64,000 nt of DNA. Source: Litorimonas sp964352855 (GTDB taxonomy: Bacteria > Pseudomonadota > Alphaproteobacteria > Caulobacterales > Maricaulaceae). A model generated the notes under the pieces. The model did no database searches. It saw only the letters and a program-made list of their open reading frames with translations, and was not told the origin of the DNA. Below are positions 49,072 through 57,912 of the stretch, piece by piece. Position numbers and translations under genes: made by a program. Location of the stretch: contig CAYGTR010000001.1 in NCBI GenBank assembly GCA_964352855.1, positions 1 to 64,000 on the forward strand, in the 5' to 3' direction. Positions within the stretch are counted from its first letter, which is position 1. Each line of letters begins with the position of its first letter.

Positions 49072-51352
49072 GCGCAGGCTCCTGAATCAGCGTGGGGGTG
49101 GGAGTAACGGCAGGGGGCGGTGTAAAGTTTTGTGGCGCGTTAGACCGTTCAACCAGATCATCCACATCCAGAATAAGCGCGATACTGCCGTCACCCAAAA
49201 TTGTGGCGGCTGCGATACAGGGCACATTACCGTAATTATCTTCCAAGCTCTTGATCACGACTTGTCGCTGATCCTGAATACTATCAACGGAGATTGCGCA
49301 TTGGAGGCCTTCTTCTGTTTCTATACAGAGGACAACACTGCTTTCAGAAGGCTTCAAAGATCTATTGAAATTGAGGGCTGAACGCAGCTCTATCAGGGGA
49401 ATGAATTTGCCTCTGATATTTATAACACGATAGCCCGGACTGACCTGATGAATATCATTGGGGCTCGGCAGAAGTGTTTCAACGATTGTTGTCAACGGTA
49501 CAACAATTGTTTGGTCGGCAACTCTAATTAACATACCATCCAAAACAGCCAATGTGAGGGGCAGTGTGATTGTGAAAGCAGACCCTTTACCTGGTGTGGA
49601 GGAAATTGAAATACGACCGCCAATACTTTGGATGGCGCGTTTGACGACATCCATACCCACACCGCGACCCGAAAGCGTTGAGACAGACTCAGCGGTTGAG
49701 AAGCCTGCCATGAAAAGTAAATTATCAATTTCTTGATCAGATAAGTCCACATCTTCTGCGACAAGCCCTTTTTTAACAGCGATGCTTTTGACGCGTTCGC
49801 GGTTAATACCTGCACCGTCATCGGATACTTCGATCAAAATTTTGCCGGAACGATGAGAGGCAGATAACTTAATCGTACCTTCAGCCGGTTTGCCTTTAGC
49901 CAATCTGTCAGCGGGTGTTTCTAATCCATGGTCAATTGCATTCCGGATCATATGGGTCAGTGGATCGGCTAATTTTTCGACAATCGTTTTGTCGACTTCG
50001 GTAAACTCACCTTCCATGACAAGCTTGGCTGATTTTTCTGTCGCCTGTGAGGCTTCTCTTACGATACGCGACATGCGTTGAAAGAGAGGTTGAACAGGTT
50101 GTGCGCGGATCGCCATAACGCTTTCCTGAATATCGCGCGTCAGCTGTTTAAACTCATCCAGTCCGGACAAAACAGACGGGTCACGACTCAAGCCGCTATC
50201 CATCACACATTCATTTAGCATGGCTTGATTAATTACTAATTCTCCGACTTGGTTGATGAGACGGTCAACCCGTTCGAGATTAATTCGGATCGTTGCAGGC
50301 GGCGCGGTGCGCGTTGTAGCTGCCGGGTCATTTGGTTCGGGCTTGGGCTTAACGGGGGACATCTCTTGTTGAGGTATAACAGAGGCCATAATGGCCTCTA
50401 AACTTTGAGGGGGTGTTTTTTCGAGATGGAAGTCATAGACAGGGTTTTCAGGGACTATGTCATCCACAGCTTTTGAGGCTGTGCTTCCTAAAGGATTTAA
50501 AGGTGGCAAATCCGAGAGGTCAGGCAGGCCAAAGGCCGCAAGCGGATCAGCCACTGCATTTTCGTTTATGTCTTCTGAAACGTTCTTGGTGACAATTAAC
50601 TCACAATCATCAATCGCAAACTCAAAGACTTCTTGTATGTCGTCTTCGCTCGCGTTTGTAGTCAGGCTGATTTGCCATTTGGCATAGACGGCTTCAGGGT
50701 CAAGATCGTTCAAATCCGGTACTGCGCTGTAATCACAGTTAACGGTCATTTCTCCAAGTGTACTGAGATTTTTAAATAGTCGGGTGACTGTGTTGCCATT
50801 CGTAAAGAGCGCAGGGCGGGGGGTAAATTGAATATCAAAAGCAGGCTGTCCGGGCGCTGAAAGCTCACCCCCAAAATCCCCATCACCAAAATCAAAGTCT
50901 AAACCGACAGGTTCAAAACCGAAATCTTCTGACATTGTACCCTCGGGCGCCCTATCATCTGAGTCAGTTTCGCCGGATAATGTTTTTAACCGTCCTAAAA
51001 GCTCTTCCGCGTGGGTTTCATCCCAGCTTGTTGCGTCGCGTGCGGCACAGACGAGGTCATTGAGCATGTCGGAGGATTGCAAAAGAAGTGAGAGCACATC
51101 TTGTGTCGCCTCTAATTCATCTGAACGGACATTATCCAAAACATTTTCAAATGTATGCGCAAAGCTAACGACATGGCTGAGATTAAAGGCGCCGGCGCCG
51201 CCTTTAATGGAATGCACAGCACGGAATACTGCATTTACCGTTTCTACGTCCCCACCGCCGTCATTGAGTAGCAAAAGTCCGCTCTCTAACTCACTGAGCA
51301 GGTCTTCACATTCTAAGAAGAATGTTTGTTTAATGCTTTCCATTTCATCCAT
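49064..51352 (-). CDS. cheA: chemotaxis histidine kinase CheA
   Basis: A 762-residue CheA. P1 has the phospho-His in FRAVHSIKGGAGAF (His about 47); a P2-like region with a possible CheY-binding fold lies around 180-260; the dimer helix has VDRLINQVGELVINQ near 365; the ATP-binding domain has HMIRNAIDHGLE (N box), DDGAGI (G1) and GRGVGMDVVK (G2); the C-terminal CheW-like domain begins near 610 (LTLAVLDGMLIRVADQ). It phosphorylates both CheY proteins and CheB. It overlaps cheW by 8 bp and lies 9 nt after cheY. Confidence 0.97.
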   Translation of the reverse strand: MDEMESIKQTFFLECEDLLSELESGLLLLNDGGGDVETVNAVFRAVHSIKGGAGAFNLSHVVSFAHTFENVLDNVRSDELEATQDVLSLLLQSSDMLNDLVCAARDATSWDETHAEELLGRLKTLSGETDSDDRAPEGTMSEDFGFEPVGLDFDFGDGDFGGELSAPGQPAFDIQFTPRPALFTNGNTVTRLFKNLSTLGEMTVNCDYSAVPDLNDLDPEAVYAKWQISLTTNASEDDIQEVFEFAIDDCELIVTKNVSEDINENAVADPLAAFGLPDLSDLPPLNPLGSTASKAVDDIVPENPVYDFHLEKTPPQSLEAIMASVIPQQEMSPVKPKPEPNDPAATTRTAPPATIRINLERVDRLINQVGELVINQAMLNECVMDSGLSRDPSVLSGLDEFKQLTRDIQESVMAIRAQPVQPLFQRMSRIVREASQATEKSAKLVMEGEFTEVDKTIVEKLADPLTHMIRNAIDHGLETPADRLAKGKPAEGTIKLSASHRSGKILIEVSDDGAGINRERVKSIAVKKGLVAEDVDLSDQEIDNLLFMAGFSTAESVSTLSGRGVGMDVVKRAIQSIGGRISISSTPGKGSAFTITLPLTLAVLDGMLIRVADQTIVVPLTTIVETLLPSPNDIHQVSPGYRVINIRGKFIPLIELRSALNFNRSLKPSESSVVLCIETEEGLQCAISVDSIQDQRQVVIKSLEDNYGNVPCIAAATILGDGSIALILDVDDLVERSNAPQNFTPPPAVTPTPTLIQEPAHV

Positions 51353-51361
51353 GACGGGCCT

Positions 51362-51727
51362 TTAGGCTGCGACGCGGTGAATGGCATTGACAAGTTTTTC
51401 CTTGTCAAAGGGTTTGACGATCCAACCTGTCGCTCCGGCTTTGCGGGCACGCTGTTTTAATTCCGGTGCGCTCTCCGTCGTTAGAACGAGCACAGGAACA
51501 GCGCGGTGTATCGGATGTTTTCTGACGCCTTCAATAACGCCGAAGCCATCCATCACAGGCATGTTCACATCCGTGATGATGACGTCAGGTGTGAAGGTTT
51601 CCAGCGCATTAAGACCGAGTTGCCCGTCTTCTGCGAGACAAACTTTAAATCCGGCATCTTTAAGTGCCATTTCAAGCATGATTCGCATCGTGCGTGAGTC
51701 ATCAATGGCAAGAATATTGAGGGACAT
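51362..51727 (-). CDS. cheY: chemotaxis response regulator CheY
   Basis: A 121-residue receiver very close to classical CheY: ILAIDDSRTMRIMLEMALKD, then DVIITDVNMPVMDGFGVIEG with the phospho-Asp near 53, and ATGWIVKPFDKEKL with the Lys. It is the likely switch signal to the motor; note that FliM here lacks the usual CheY docking motif. It overlaps the STAS gene by 1 bp and lies 9 nt before cheA. Confidence 0.95.
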   Translation of the reverse strand: MSLNILAIDDSRTMRIMLEMALKDAGFKVCLAEDGQLGLNALETFTPDVIITDVNMPVMDGFGVIEGVRKHPIHRAVPVLVLTTESAPELKQRARKAGATGWIVKPFDKEKLVNAIHRVAA

Positions 51728-52020
51728 TAAGCGGTCTCCGCGTTAGAAATGGCGTTTAACTCAACACCTAAAGTGTCTAACCCATGTTGGAAGCTCTCAG
51801 ATATATTGGTTATTTCGAAGGGAATGTGATTTGATTTCCAATGGCGGGCAGCTGCTAGTAAAACCTGTAAAACAGGCCAGTCCAAGTGCTTCACATAAGA
51901 AGCATCAAAAGCGAGCGGCGTATTTTTTAAAGCGTTCAGAGTTTCCATTAAGGCAGGCACGGCTGTAACCGTTAAATTTTCTTCCAAAGGAAGAGGTGTC
52001 CCCAACTCAACGCTTTCCAT
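51727..52020 (-). CDS. STAS-domain protein, first gene of the che operon
   Basis: A 97-residue STAS domain: LTVTAVPALMETLNALKNTPLAFDASYVKHLDWPVLQVLLAAARHWKS-type pattern spans residues 14-61 (NLTVTAVPALMETL, APLAFDASY-like LAFDASYVKHLDWPVLQVL), with a C-terminal helix SFQHGLDTLGV. The start is ATG 52020 behind AAGGAG at 6 nt; a longer reading to 52116 adds residues unlike the family. A STAS gene heads the Caulobacter chemotaxis operon too (cheX). The role is unknown, perhaps tuning the kinase array. It overlaps cheY by 1 bp. Confidence 0.85.
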   Translation of the reverse strand: MESVELGTPLPLEENLTVTAVPALMETLNALKNTPLAFDASYVKHLDWPVLQVLLAAARHWKSNHIPFEITNISESFQHGLDTLGVELNAISNAETA

Positions 52021-52179
52021 CGTGAACTCCTTCTTGCCGAAAGGCTTAGAACTAAAACTGGAGAGGTATTCAGCGGGTGCCATTCTTAAATACGGCGGAG
52101 TCAGGCAAATACACAAACCTGTCTATGCGATAGGCAGGTTAGCCTAATAAATTCTTAAGATAGTGTATTTTCAAATAAA

Positions 52180-52192
52180 AACCAAATTAGTG
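52180..52192 (-). promoter_or_regulatory. operator-like palindrome, site 8 (STAS-che operon)
   Basis: Read toward the che operon it is CACTAATTTGGTT; on + AACCAAATTAGTG, one mismatch from the symmetric form. TTTTATTTG follows. It is 160 nt before the STAS gene and also faces the symporter gene 3' end. Confidence 0.5.
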
Positions 52193-52215
52193 TTTATATG
52201 CCTTAGGCTAACTTT

Positions 52216-53688
52216 TTACGCTTCGTCTGGTTTCAGTATAGCGCGTCTCGAAAATACGGTATGAGCATCCCATTTCGCACGTTGTCCAAACACAAACCGA
52301 TTGAGGAATAAGGCGATAGATACGCATGAGAGTAGTGTCACCGCCATCATGTGAATGTAGCCCCCACCCGGGAGTTTTGGCCATGCAAAGACAAAGACGG
52401 CATAGAGTATAACACCAAAGATAACGGCGATGATCATGGCGTAAGGGTTCACGTTCTTGAATAATAATCCCACAATAAAAGCAGAGAGTATGGGCATCGA
52501 CAAAAGGCCATAAAGCGTTTGCACTGTATTGATGATGCTCTGTTCCGGATTATTAAAAATCGGAATCATGGCAAAGGCGAGAAGGACCATGACAATCGAC
52601 ACCCAAAAGGAAAGCTTTTTCACATTAGGTTTTTTTGAAAAATATGTTTCATGGATGTCCATGACCCACAGAGCAGCAGATGCATTGAGGATTGAGTTGA
52701 AGGTTGTCAAAACGGCGGCGGCTATGGCCGCGGCGAAAGCGCCAGAGAGGAATGTCGGCAATAGGTCGCCGACAATTCGTCCATAGGTCGCATCCCCAAT
52801 ATCTCCGTAAAGCTTAAACGCCACGATACCGGGCAAAACAATAATAGGAGGCACAATGAGAAGGCGTATGGCGGCTGCGGCTATGATGCCCTTTTGCGCC
52901 TCTTTGACAGTCGGAGACGCCATCGCGCGCTGTGTAATGGTTTGGTTCGTCGACCAATAAAACATCTGAATAAATAACATACCGGTAAATAGCGTTGTGA
53001 AAGGAATGTCTGAGTCTTTGGCACCAATTAAGGTGAGGCGTTCTTTGGGAATGCCTGAAAAGTCAAAATCAATCGCTTGAAGCGCGATGACGGTAATTAA
53101 AATTGCCAGGCCTAAGAGTAAGACACCTGAAAATGTATCAGAGACCGCAACAGCCCGCAGGCCCCCAAAAATCGCATAGCAGGACCCGACAATCGCGAAG
53201 AGGGCAGCAATGATGTATAAATTGAGCGTGATACCAAAAAGGTTCTGCATAAAGAGCGAACCCCCATAAAGAATAGCCGGCAGGAATATGAAGATATTTC
53301 CCAAAAGGAAAAGAATAGAGATGAGCGCCCGTATGTGCTTGTTATTATAGCGACGTTCCAAAAGCTCAGTCGTCGTCGTGCAGTTATATTTATAATAGAC
53401 AGGAATGAAAATGAAACAGAGCATGAGCAGCCCGACCACGGCCGCCAGTTCCCACCACGCCAAAAGCGCCATTTGATTGCCGTTCATCCCGACAAGTTGA
53501 TCTGTTGAAAGATTGGTTAGTGTGATGGATCCTGCTACGAAATACCATTTCAAGCCTCCGCCCGCGAGGAAGTATTCTTTCTCTCCATTTTCTGAATGCC
53601 GTGCACCTCGACAAAACCAATAGGTTGCGAGACCGATTAAAGCCGTAAGCCCCAAAAACACGGCAAATTGCGACAGCTGAAGCTCCAC
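52216..53688 (-). CDS. SSS-family sodium/sugar symporter
   Basis: A 490-residue inner-membrane transporter of the sodium:solute symporter family with about 13-14 helices. Early marks are YFLAGGGLKWYFVAGSITLTNLSTDQLVGMNG near 38-70, the middle has LFIQMFYWSTNQTITQRAMAS near 255 (SGLT signature) and AAIAAAVLTTFNSILNASAALWVMDI near 318. Solute is unknown; the adjacent GH42 beta-galactosidase gene suggests a galactoside or sugar. It is last in the folD, dioxygenase, galactosidase operon, 17 nt after the galactosidase. Confidence 0.9.
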   Translation of the reverse strand: MELQLSQFAVFLGLTALIGLATYWFCRGARHSENGEKEYFLAGGGLKWYFVAGSITLTNLSTDQLVGMNGNQMALLAWWELAAVVGLLMLCFIFIPVYYKYNCTTTTELLERRYNNKHIRALISILFLLGNIFIFLPAILYGGSLFMQNLFGITLNLYIIAALFAIVGSCYAIFGGLRAVAVSDTFSGVLLLGLAILITVIALQAIDFDFSGIPKERLTLIGAKDSDIPFTTLFTGMLFIQMFYWSTNQTITQRAMASPTVKEAQKGIIAAAAIRLLIVPPIIVLPGIVAFKLYGDIGDATYGRIVGDLLPTFLSGAFAAAIAAAVLTTFNSILNASAALWVMDIHETYFSKKPNVKKLSFWVSIVMVLLAFAMIPIFNNPEQSIINTVQTLYGLLSMPILSAFIVGLLFKNVNPYAMIIAVIFGVILYAVFVFAWPKLPGGGYIHMMAVTLLSCVSIALFLNRFVFGQRAKWDAHTVFSRRAILKPDEA

Positions 53689-53705
53689 ATAGTCCCCCTA
53701 AATTA

Positions 53706-55652
53706 TTATATTTTTTTGACGCTATTGTTTTCCCGGTCAACAAGCAAGACGTCAGCAGGCATTAATTCAAAGGATCGATCTTTAAGGCCCAGGGTCTGGG
53801 TGTTCTGACTGTAATTCATGAAGAAGGTAAAGTGACCCAAATCACGACATCTGACCCCTTCCGGCAACATCTCGCTGTCCAAACCAACGATATCAAACAG
53901 CCGATTAAATCCTGCGTCATCAAACCAAGCCGTGACATAAAAGAGCCCGTTTTTTTGGATGAGGGCGGGCCAACCATCTTCAAAACGCAAAGGCACGTCA
54001 TGTGAAGTGTTCGCAAATTCGCGCCAATATTGGGCATGGCCACCATCTTTTAGGATAACAGGCATATCCGGGCGCAAGCTTTCCACAGCACGAATGGTGA
54101 TGTCTATTTCATCCATATCAGGCGGGAGAGATGTCGGGATTTGAAAATCAGGCGTTTTTGATCCCGTGCGCGGGCCGATAATTATTTGGCCTTTGAAAGT
54201 TCCAACAGCTTCCCGTAACGCATTATTCCATGCCATCAATCCGGGAATGAATACATAATCCCGTTTACCAAAATCTGAGGTTTGCGGTGACAGAATATCA
54301 ATAGAATGTCCGCGCTTTCGCAGTTGAGAATACAGGTCAAAGACCAAGCGGAAATAATCAAAGGTTTTGCCTTGCGGTTGCGTATCCCAAGCCCAGCTTG
54401 AGGCATAATCAAAAATAATGGCAATTTTTGCGGGTGCTGTGCCAGCTTCATTTAATTCAGGGAGAATCCCTGCCAAACGACGAATGTCTTGTGCGACAGG
54501 CATCTCTGAACTGTCCGGGGCCAGAACTCCGGCATGCATCTGCTCTTGCGCGAAAGGCACCTGTCGCCATCGGAAATAGCTTACAACCTCTGCGCCATGC
54601 GCAATCGCCTCCCAGCTCCAAAGCTTGACTATACCGGGTAGGGGTGCTGGATTGTAAGGGGCCCAATTCACGGGGCCGGGTTGCTGTTCCATGACCCACC
54701 AGCGCGGTGTTTCAGACTTCATCCCGCCGACACTACGATAGAGATCATGATGGAAAGCTTGAAAATCGGGGTCGCCTTGACGAGCATAGGCCTTTTTAAA
54801 GGCCTCATCTTGATCAGAACGGTCTTCAAGAAATCCTAGGGGATAGCTGTCCCAACTGGCAATCTCTAAATCTGCACCGACGGCGAAATGATCAAACTTT
54901 AAAATACGCCCCATGTAATTGTGGATGATCGGTAGGTTTGAATGTGCCCGTAAGGCGTCAACCTGCGCTTTATTCCATGCCACCACTTCATCGGAGGCAA
55001 AGCGGCGAAAATCCATGACGTGTGACGGGTTAGGTTCCGTCACAGTCTGGTTAGGTAATGCGATGGCCTCAAAATGGGGGTATTCCATTGACCAAAAAAC
55101 ATTGCCCCAAGAGGCATTCAGGGAGTCAATGTCGCCATATTTGTTAAACAGCCAATCACGGAAACGCTCAAGCGCACAGGCATCATAAGACAGTATCGTG
55201 TCGTGACACCCATATTCATTATCAACCTGCCAAGCTTTAACATATGGATTTTGACCATATCGCTCTGACATTATACGCGCCATTTTAGCGGAGACGTTAC
55301 GATAGCCTTGATGTGAAAAACTATAATGTCGGCGAGACCCAAAGCCACGCTTTTGTCCGTCTGCAGTCACGGCAAACATGTCAGGAAAACGCGACACCAT
55401 CCAATGCGGCGGTGTTGCACTTGGTGTCCCCAAAACAATTTTCAGGCCCACGCCTCCCAAGACATCAATGGCTTTATCAAGCCACACCCAGTCAAACGCA
55501 TCGGGTTTGGGCTCAAGCCGACTCCAGGCAAATTCACCAATACGCACCCAGGACAAACCTATATCGACCATGGCTCTGGCGTCCTCTGCCCATTGATCTT
55601 CAGGCCAATGTTCAGGATAGTAACAAACGCCGAGTTCAGCAGGCGTCGCCAT
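53706..55652 (-). CDS. GH42 beta-galactosidase
   Basis: A 648-residue glycoside hydrolase family 42 protein. The start ELGVCYYPEHWPEDQWAEDA is typical; the acid/base Glu is in AWQVDNEYG near 151, the nucleophile Glu in WWVMEQQPGPVNWAPYNP near 318, and the C-terminal domains of GH42 (residues 395-600, trimerisation fold) follow. It has no signal peptide, so it cleaves imported galactosides in the cytoplasm. It overlaps the upstream dioxygenase-like gene by 1 bp (TAATG) and is followed after 17 nt by the symporter. Such pairs often act on algal or plant galactans (inference). Confidence 0.93.
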   Translation of the reverse strand: MATPAELGVCYYPEHWPEDQWAEDARAMVDIGLSWVRIGEFAWSRLEPKPDAFDWVWLDKAIDVLGGVGLKIVLGTPSATPPHWMVSRFPDMFAVTADGQKRGFGSRRHYSFSHQGYRNVSAKMARIMSERYGQNPYVKAWQVDNEYGCHDTILSYDACALERFRDWLFNKYGDIDSLNASWGNVFWSMEYPHFEAIALPNQTVTEPNPSHVMDFRRFASDEVVAWNKAQVDALRAHSNLPIIHNYMGRILKFDHFAVGADLEIASWDSYPLGFLEDRSDQDEAFKKAYARQGDPDFQAFHHDLYRSVGGMKSETPRWWVMEQQPGPVNWAPYNPAPLPGIVKLWSWEAIAHGAEVVSYFRWRQVPFAQEQMHAGVLAPDSSEMPVAQDIRRLAGILPELNEAGTAPAKIAIIFDYASSWAWDTQPQGKTFDYFRLVFDLYSQLRKRGHSIDILSPQTSDFGKRDYVFIPGLMAWNNALREAVGTFKGQIIIGPRTGSKTPDFQIPTSLPPDMDEIDITIRAVESLRPDMPVILKDGGHAQYWREFANTSHDVPLRFEDGWPALIQKNGLFYVTAWFDDAGFNRLFDIVGLDSEMLPEGVRCRDLGHFTFFMNYSQNTQTLGLKDRSFELMPADVLLVDRENNSVKKI

Positions 55653-56839
55653 TAATCAGCTTGCTGTGTATAAATGTCGAACATATCTAAGACCGGACGC
55701 CCCAAAGCTGCTTCAAACGCGGCTTGATTGGCGGTCGCTTTTAGGGCGTGGGAGTCGCCGCTCTCGTCAAGGTTAGAGCGAAAAATTCCTGCAGCGCTTA
55801 CCGGGAGAAAGTCTTCATAAGTCAGCGGCTCAAACCCTGTTTCTGTTTTACGGAAATAGGCAAGACCTTGTGCTCGTAATGTTTCCCAATCATCAGGAAA
55901 ATCTGAAAAATCTTTGGCTGCAAGACAGGTATCGTAAAGTTCGCGGCCCTTCGGCGTGAGAGCGGCACCGCGTTGTTCGATCTCACCAAAACGCGCTGTA
56001 TGTTTGCCAACTTTCCACTCTCCGTTGTCTTCAAAAAGTATGTCTTCGCTTAAAGCTTTAAAAGCGGTTTGGCGCAGCAAGATCGGACATTTACGCAGGG
56101 GTGGCCCTTCGATTATTTCTTTGGCCTCTAATCCGCGTTCACGCATCTTCTTTTGGCAAAGGTCGATATCCAATGTTCGCGGTGTCAGGTGATTGATATG
56201 CGGGCCTTGGAAACTGACAATATCTGCCACCAAAGTGTGATGCTTTTGCAGTCTTTCATAAGCTTGCAATGAAACATTCGCGCGATCATGCCATTGGAAA
56301 GTTTTTAAGAATGCTGTTACGAAGCAATCTGCATCCGACTTTCCAAGTCCGCCTTCTTTTTCTGCCTTTTCCAATAGCGGCAAAAGCTCCGGCGTGAATA
56401 TATCTCGCGCCTGCAAAATCTCTTCGGCTTCTTCGCGCAAAGATACGTCATCAATCAACTCGGGCCGAAGGAGAGAGCAAAACATGCGAAACGGACTTTC
56501 GGCCAAACCTTCTGGCGTAACGGGCCGAAAAGCTGTTGAATGAATAGGGAGGCCCGCCACGGATAAATCATAATAGCTGACAGGATCCATACCTAAAACT
56601 GCAAAAGCCCTCGCCAAAATATTTAGGTCGTGCGGGGTGCCGACGCGTATAGCCCCGTGGCGTTCTTGTCCTAAGCGCGCCGCATCAACGGCTTGGGCGG
56701 GGTCAATGGTTGCGTTGGTTTCGGCCACAATGTCCAAAAGCGTGCCATAGGCAGGCACTTCTTTCCGATACATGGCGGAAAGTGCATCCGAGAATGTTTG
56801 GCGAAGGGCAGAGGCTGCGATGAAATTCGTCTGTGTCAT
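55652..56839 (-). CDS. DUF1338 protein, 2-oxoadipate dioxygenase/decarboxylase-like (HglS/YdcJ type)
   Basis: A 395-residue protein of the DUF1338 family, metal-dependent relatives of Pseudomonas HglS, which turns 2-oxoadipate into D-2-hydroxyglutarate in lysine breakdown. The conserved metal-site pieces are seen: RHGAIRVG near 57 (first His), INHLTPRTLDID near 190 (second His) and RFGEIEQRGAALTPKGRELYD near 262 (Glu). Also AGLPIHSTAFRPV. Length is slightly below the family's usual 450. It is between folD (23 nt) and the galactosidase (1-bp overlap). The odd company of lysine and sugar genes is unexplained. Confidence 0.85.
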   Translation of the reverse strand: MTQTNFIAASALRQTFSDALSAMYRKEVPAYGTLLDIVAETNATIDPAQAVDAARLGQERHGAIRVGTPHDLNILARAFAVLGMDPVSYYDLSVAGLPIHSTAFRPVTPEGLAESPFRMFCSLLRPELIDDVSLREEAEEILQARDIFTPELLPLLEKAEKEGGLGKSDADCFVTAFLKTFQWHDRANVSLQAYERLQKHHTLVADIVSFQGPHINHLTPRTLDIDLCQKKMRERGLEAKEIIEGPPLRKCPILLRQTAFKALSEDILFEDNGEWKVGKHTARFGEIEQRGAALTPKGRELYDTCLAAKDFSDFPDDWETLRAQGLAYFRKTETGFEPLTYEDFLPVSAAGIFRSNLDESGDSHALKATANQAAFEAALGRPVLDMFDIYTQQAD

Positions 56840-56862
56840 AATATGTCTACTTATCCGACAGG

Positions 56863-57753
56863 TCAGACTTTATCTAAACCTTCAGGTACAGCCCATCCGC
56901 GCCTTGCACACGCAGCCAATACCGTATTTCGTAAAAGACACGCAATCGTCATGGGGCCGACGCCGCCGGGAACTGGCGTAATCGCGCCCGCAACGGTTGC
57001 CGCTTCTTCATAATCGACATCGCCGACGAGTTTGGTCTTGCCGGGTTTATTAGGATGAGGAACGCGGTTAATGCCAACATCAATCACGCAGGCTCCAGCT
57101 TTGATCCAATCGGCTTTGACCATTTCAGGGCGTCCGACAGCCGGCACAAGAATGTCAGCGCCGCGGCAAACGACTGGCAGATTATCAGTGCGGGAGTGGG
57201 CGATGGTCACGGTGCAATTTTGTTCCAAAAATAGGAGCGCGGCAGGCTTACCCACTAAAATGGAGCGTCCCAAAACAACGCAGTGTTTTCCCGACAAATT
57301 ACCCAAAACGGATTTGGCTAAAATCACGCAGCCTGTGGGCGTGCAAGGACGAAGTCCGGCTTTGCCCAAGGATAAACGCCCGGCAGAGGTTTCAGTGAGC
57401 CCGTCGACATCCTTATCGGGATGAATTTCTTCAATCACCGCATCGCTATCAAGACCGTCTGGGAGGGGTAATTGCACCAAAATCCCGTCAACACTCTCAT
57501 CGGCGTTCAAAGCTCGCACGATTTGAATAACCTCGTCTTGGCTTGCCGTCTTGGGTAAGCGATGCTCGATGGAACGCATACCACATTCTTTCGTAAATTT
57601 GATTTTAGACCGCACATAAACTTGGCTGGCGGGGTCTTCACCTACTAAAACAACAGCCAAGGTTGGTTGTCTGGGTAATAAGCCGACAGCTTTTTTTACA
57701 TCGGCTCTGACCTCTGCTGCGATGGCTTTTCCGTCAATAATATTCGAATTCAT
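56863..57753 (-). CDS. folD: methylenetetrahydrofolate dehydrogenase/cyclohydrolase FolD
   Basis: A 296-residue bifunctional FolD, which interconverts methylene-, methenyl- and formyl-tetrahydrofolate. The catalytic Lys is in VYVRSKIKFTKECG near 55, DGILVQLPLPDGLD near 95, the substrate and NADP motif GRSILVGKPAALLF near 165 and TPVPGGVGPMTIACLL near 268. I start at ATG 57753; the longer reading to 57882 lacks family support. Divergent to the amidase gene; two CtrA-like boxes lie in the shared region. It heads the operon with the dioxygenase, galactosidase and symporter. Confidence 0.95.
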   Translation of the reverse strand: MNSNIIDGKAIAAEVRADVKKAVGLLPRQPTLAVVLVGEDPASQVYVRSKIKFTKECGMRSIEHRLPKTASQDEVIQIVRALNADESVDGILVQLPLPDGLDSDAVIEEIHPDKDVDGLTETSAGRLSLGKAGLRPCTPTGCVILAKSVLGNLSGKHCVVLGRSILVGKPAALLFLEQNCTVTIAHSRTDNLPVVCRGADILVPAVGRPEMVKADWIKAGACVIDVGINRVPHPNKPGKTKLVGDVDYEEAATVAGAITPVPGGVGPMTIACLLRNTVLAACARRGWAVPEGLDKV

Positions 57754-57863
57754 GCGTCTGAGGGTCCTTATACCTTGTCTCATATGGTTCTGGGATAACC
57801 CTAATTCGTCCTGGGCCAAAAGGCGACTCTCATAATAAAATTTTCTGATGAAGAAACTCTTGG

Positions 57864-57878
57864 TTAATGCGGGATTAA
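57864..57878. promoter_or_regulatory. CtrA-like box 1, folD/amidase gap
   Basis: TTAATGCGGGATTAA fits TTAA-N7-TTAA. It is 111 nt before folD. With box 2, 24 bp away, it forms a tandem pair. Confidence 0.5.
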
Positions 57879-57887
57879 CCATTATCG

Positions 57888-57902
57888 TTAATTTCTTGTT
57901 AA
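57888..57902. promoter_or_regulatory. CtrA-like box 2, folD/amidase gap
   Basis: TTAATTTCTTGTTAA fits TTAA-N7-TTAA; read on the minus strand it is TTAAC-N6-TTAAC, the full CtrA consensus, pointing to folD. It also overlaps the amidase ribosome site. Confidence 0.5.
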
Positions 57903-57912
57903 GGAGTTTTCG

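Noticed and set aside
55313..55690. Overlapping + strand open frames opposite the beta-galactosidase gene
   Set aside because: They are antisense to a clear GH42 gene and show no family features; long antisense frames are common in such codon usage.
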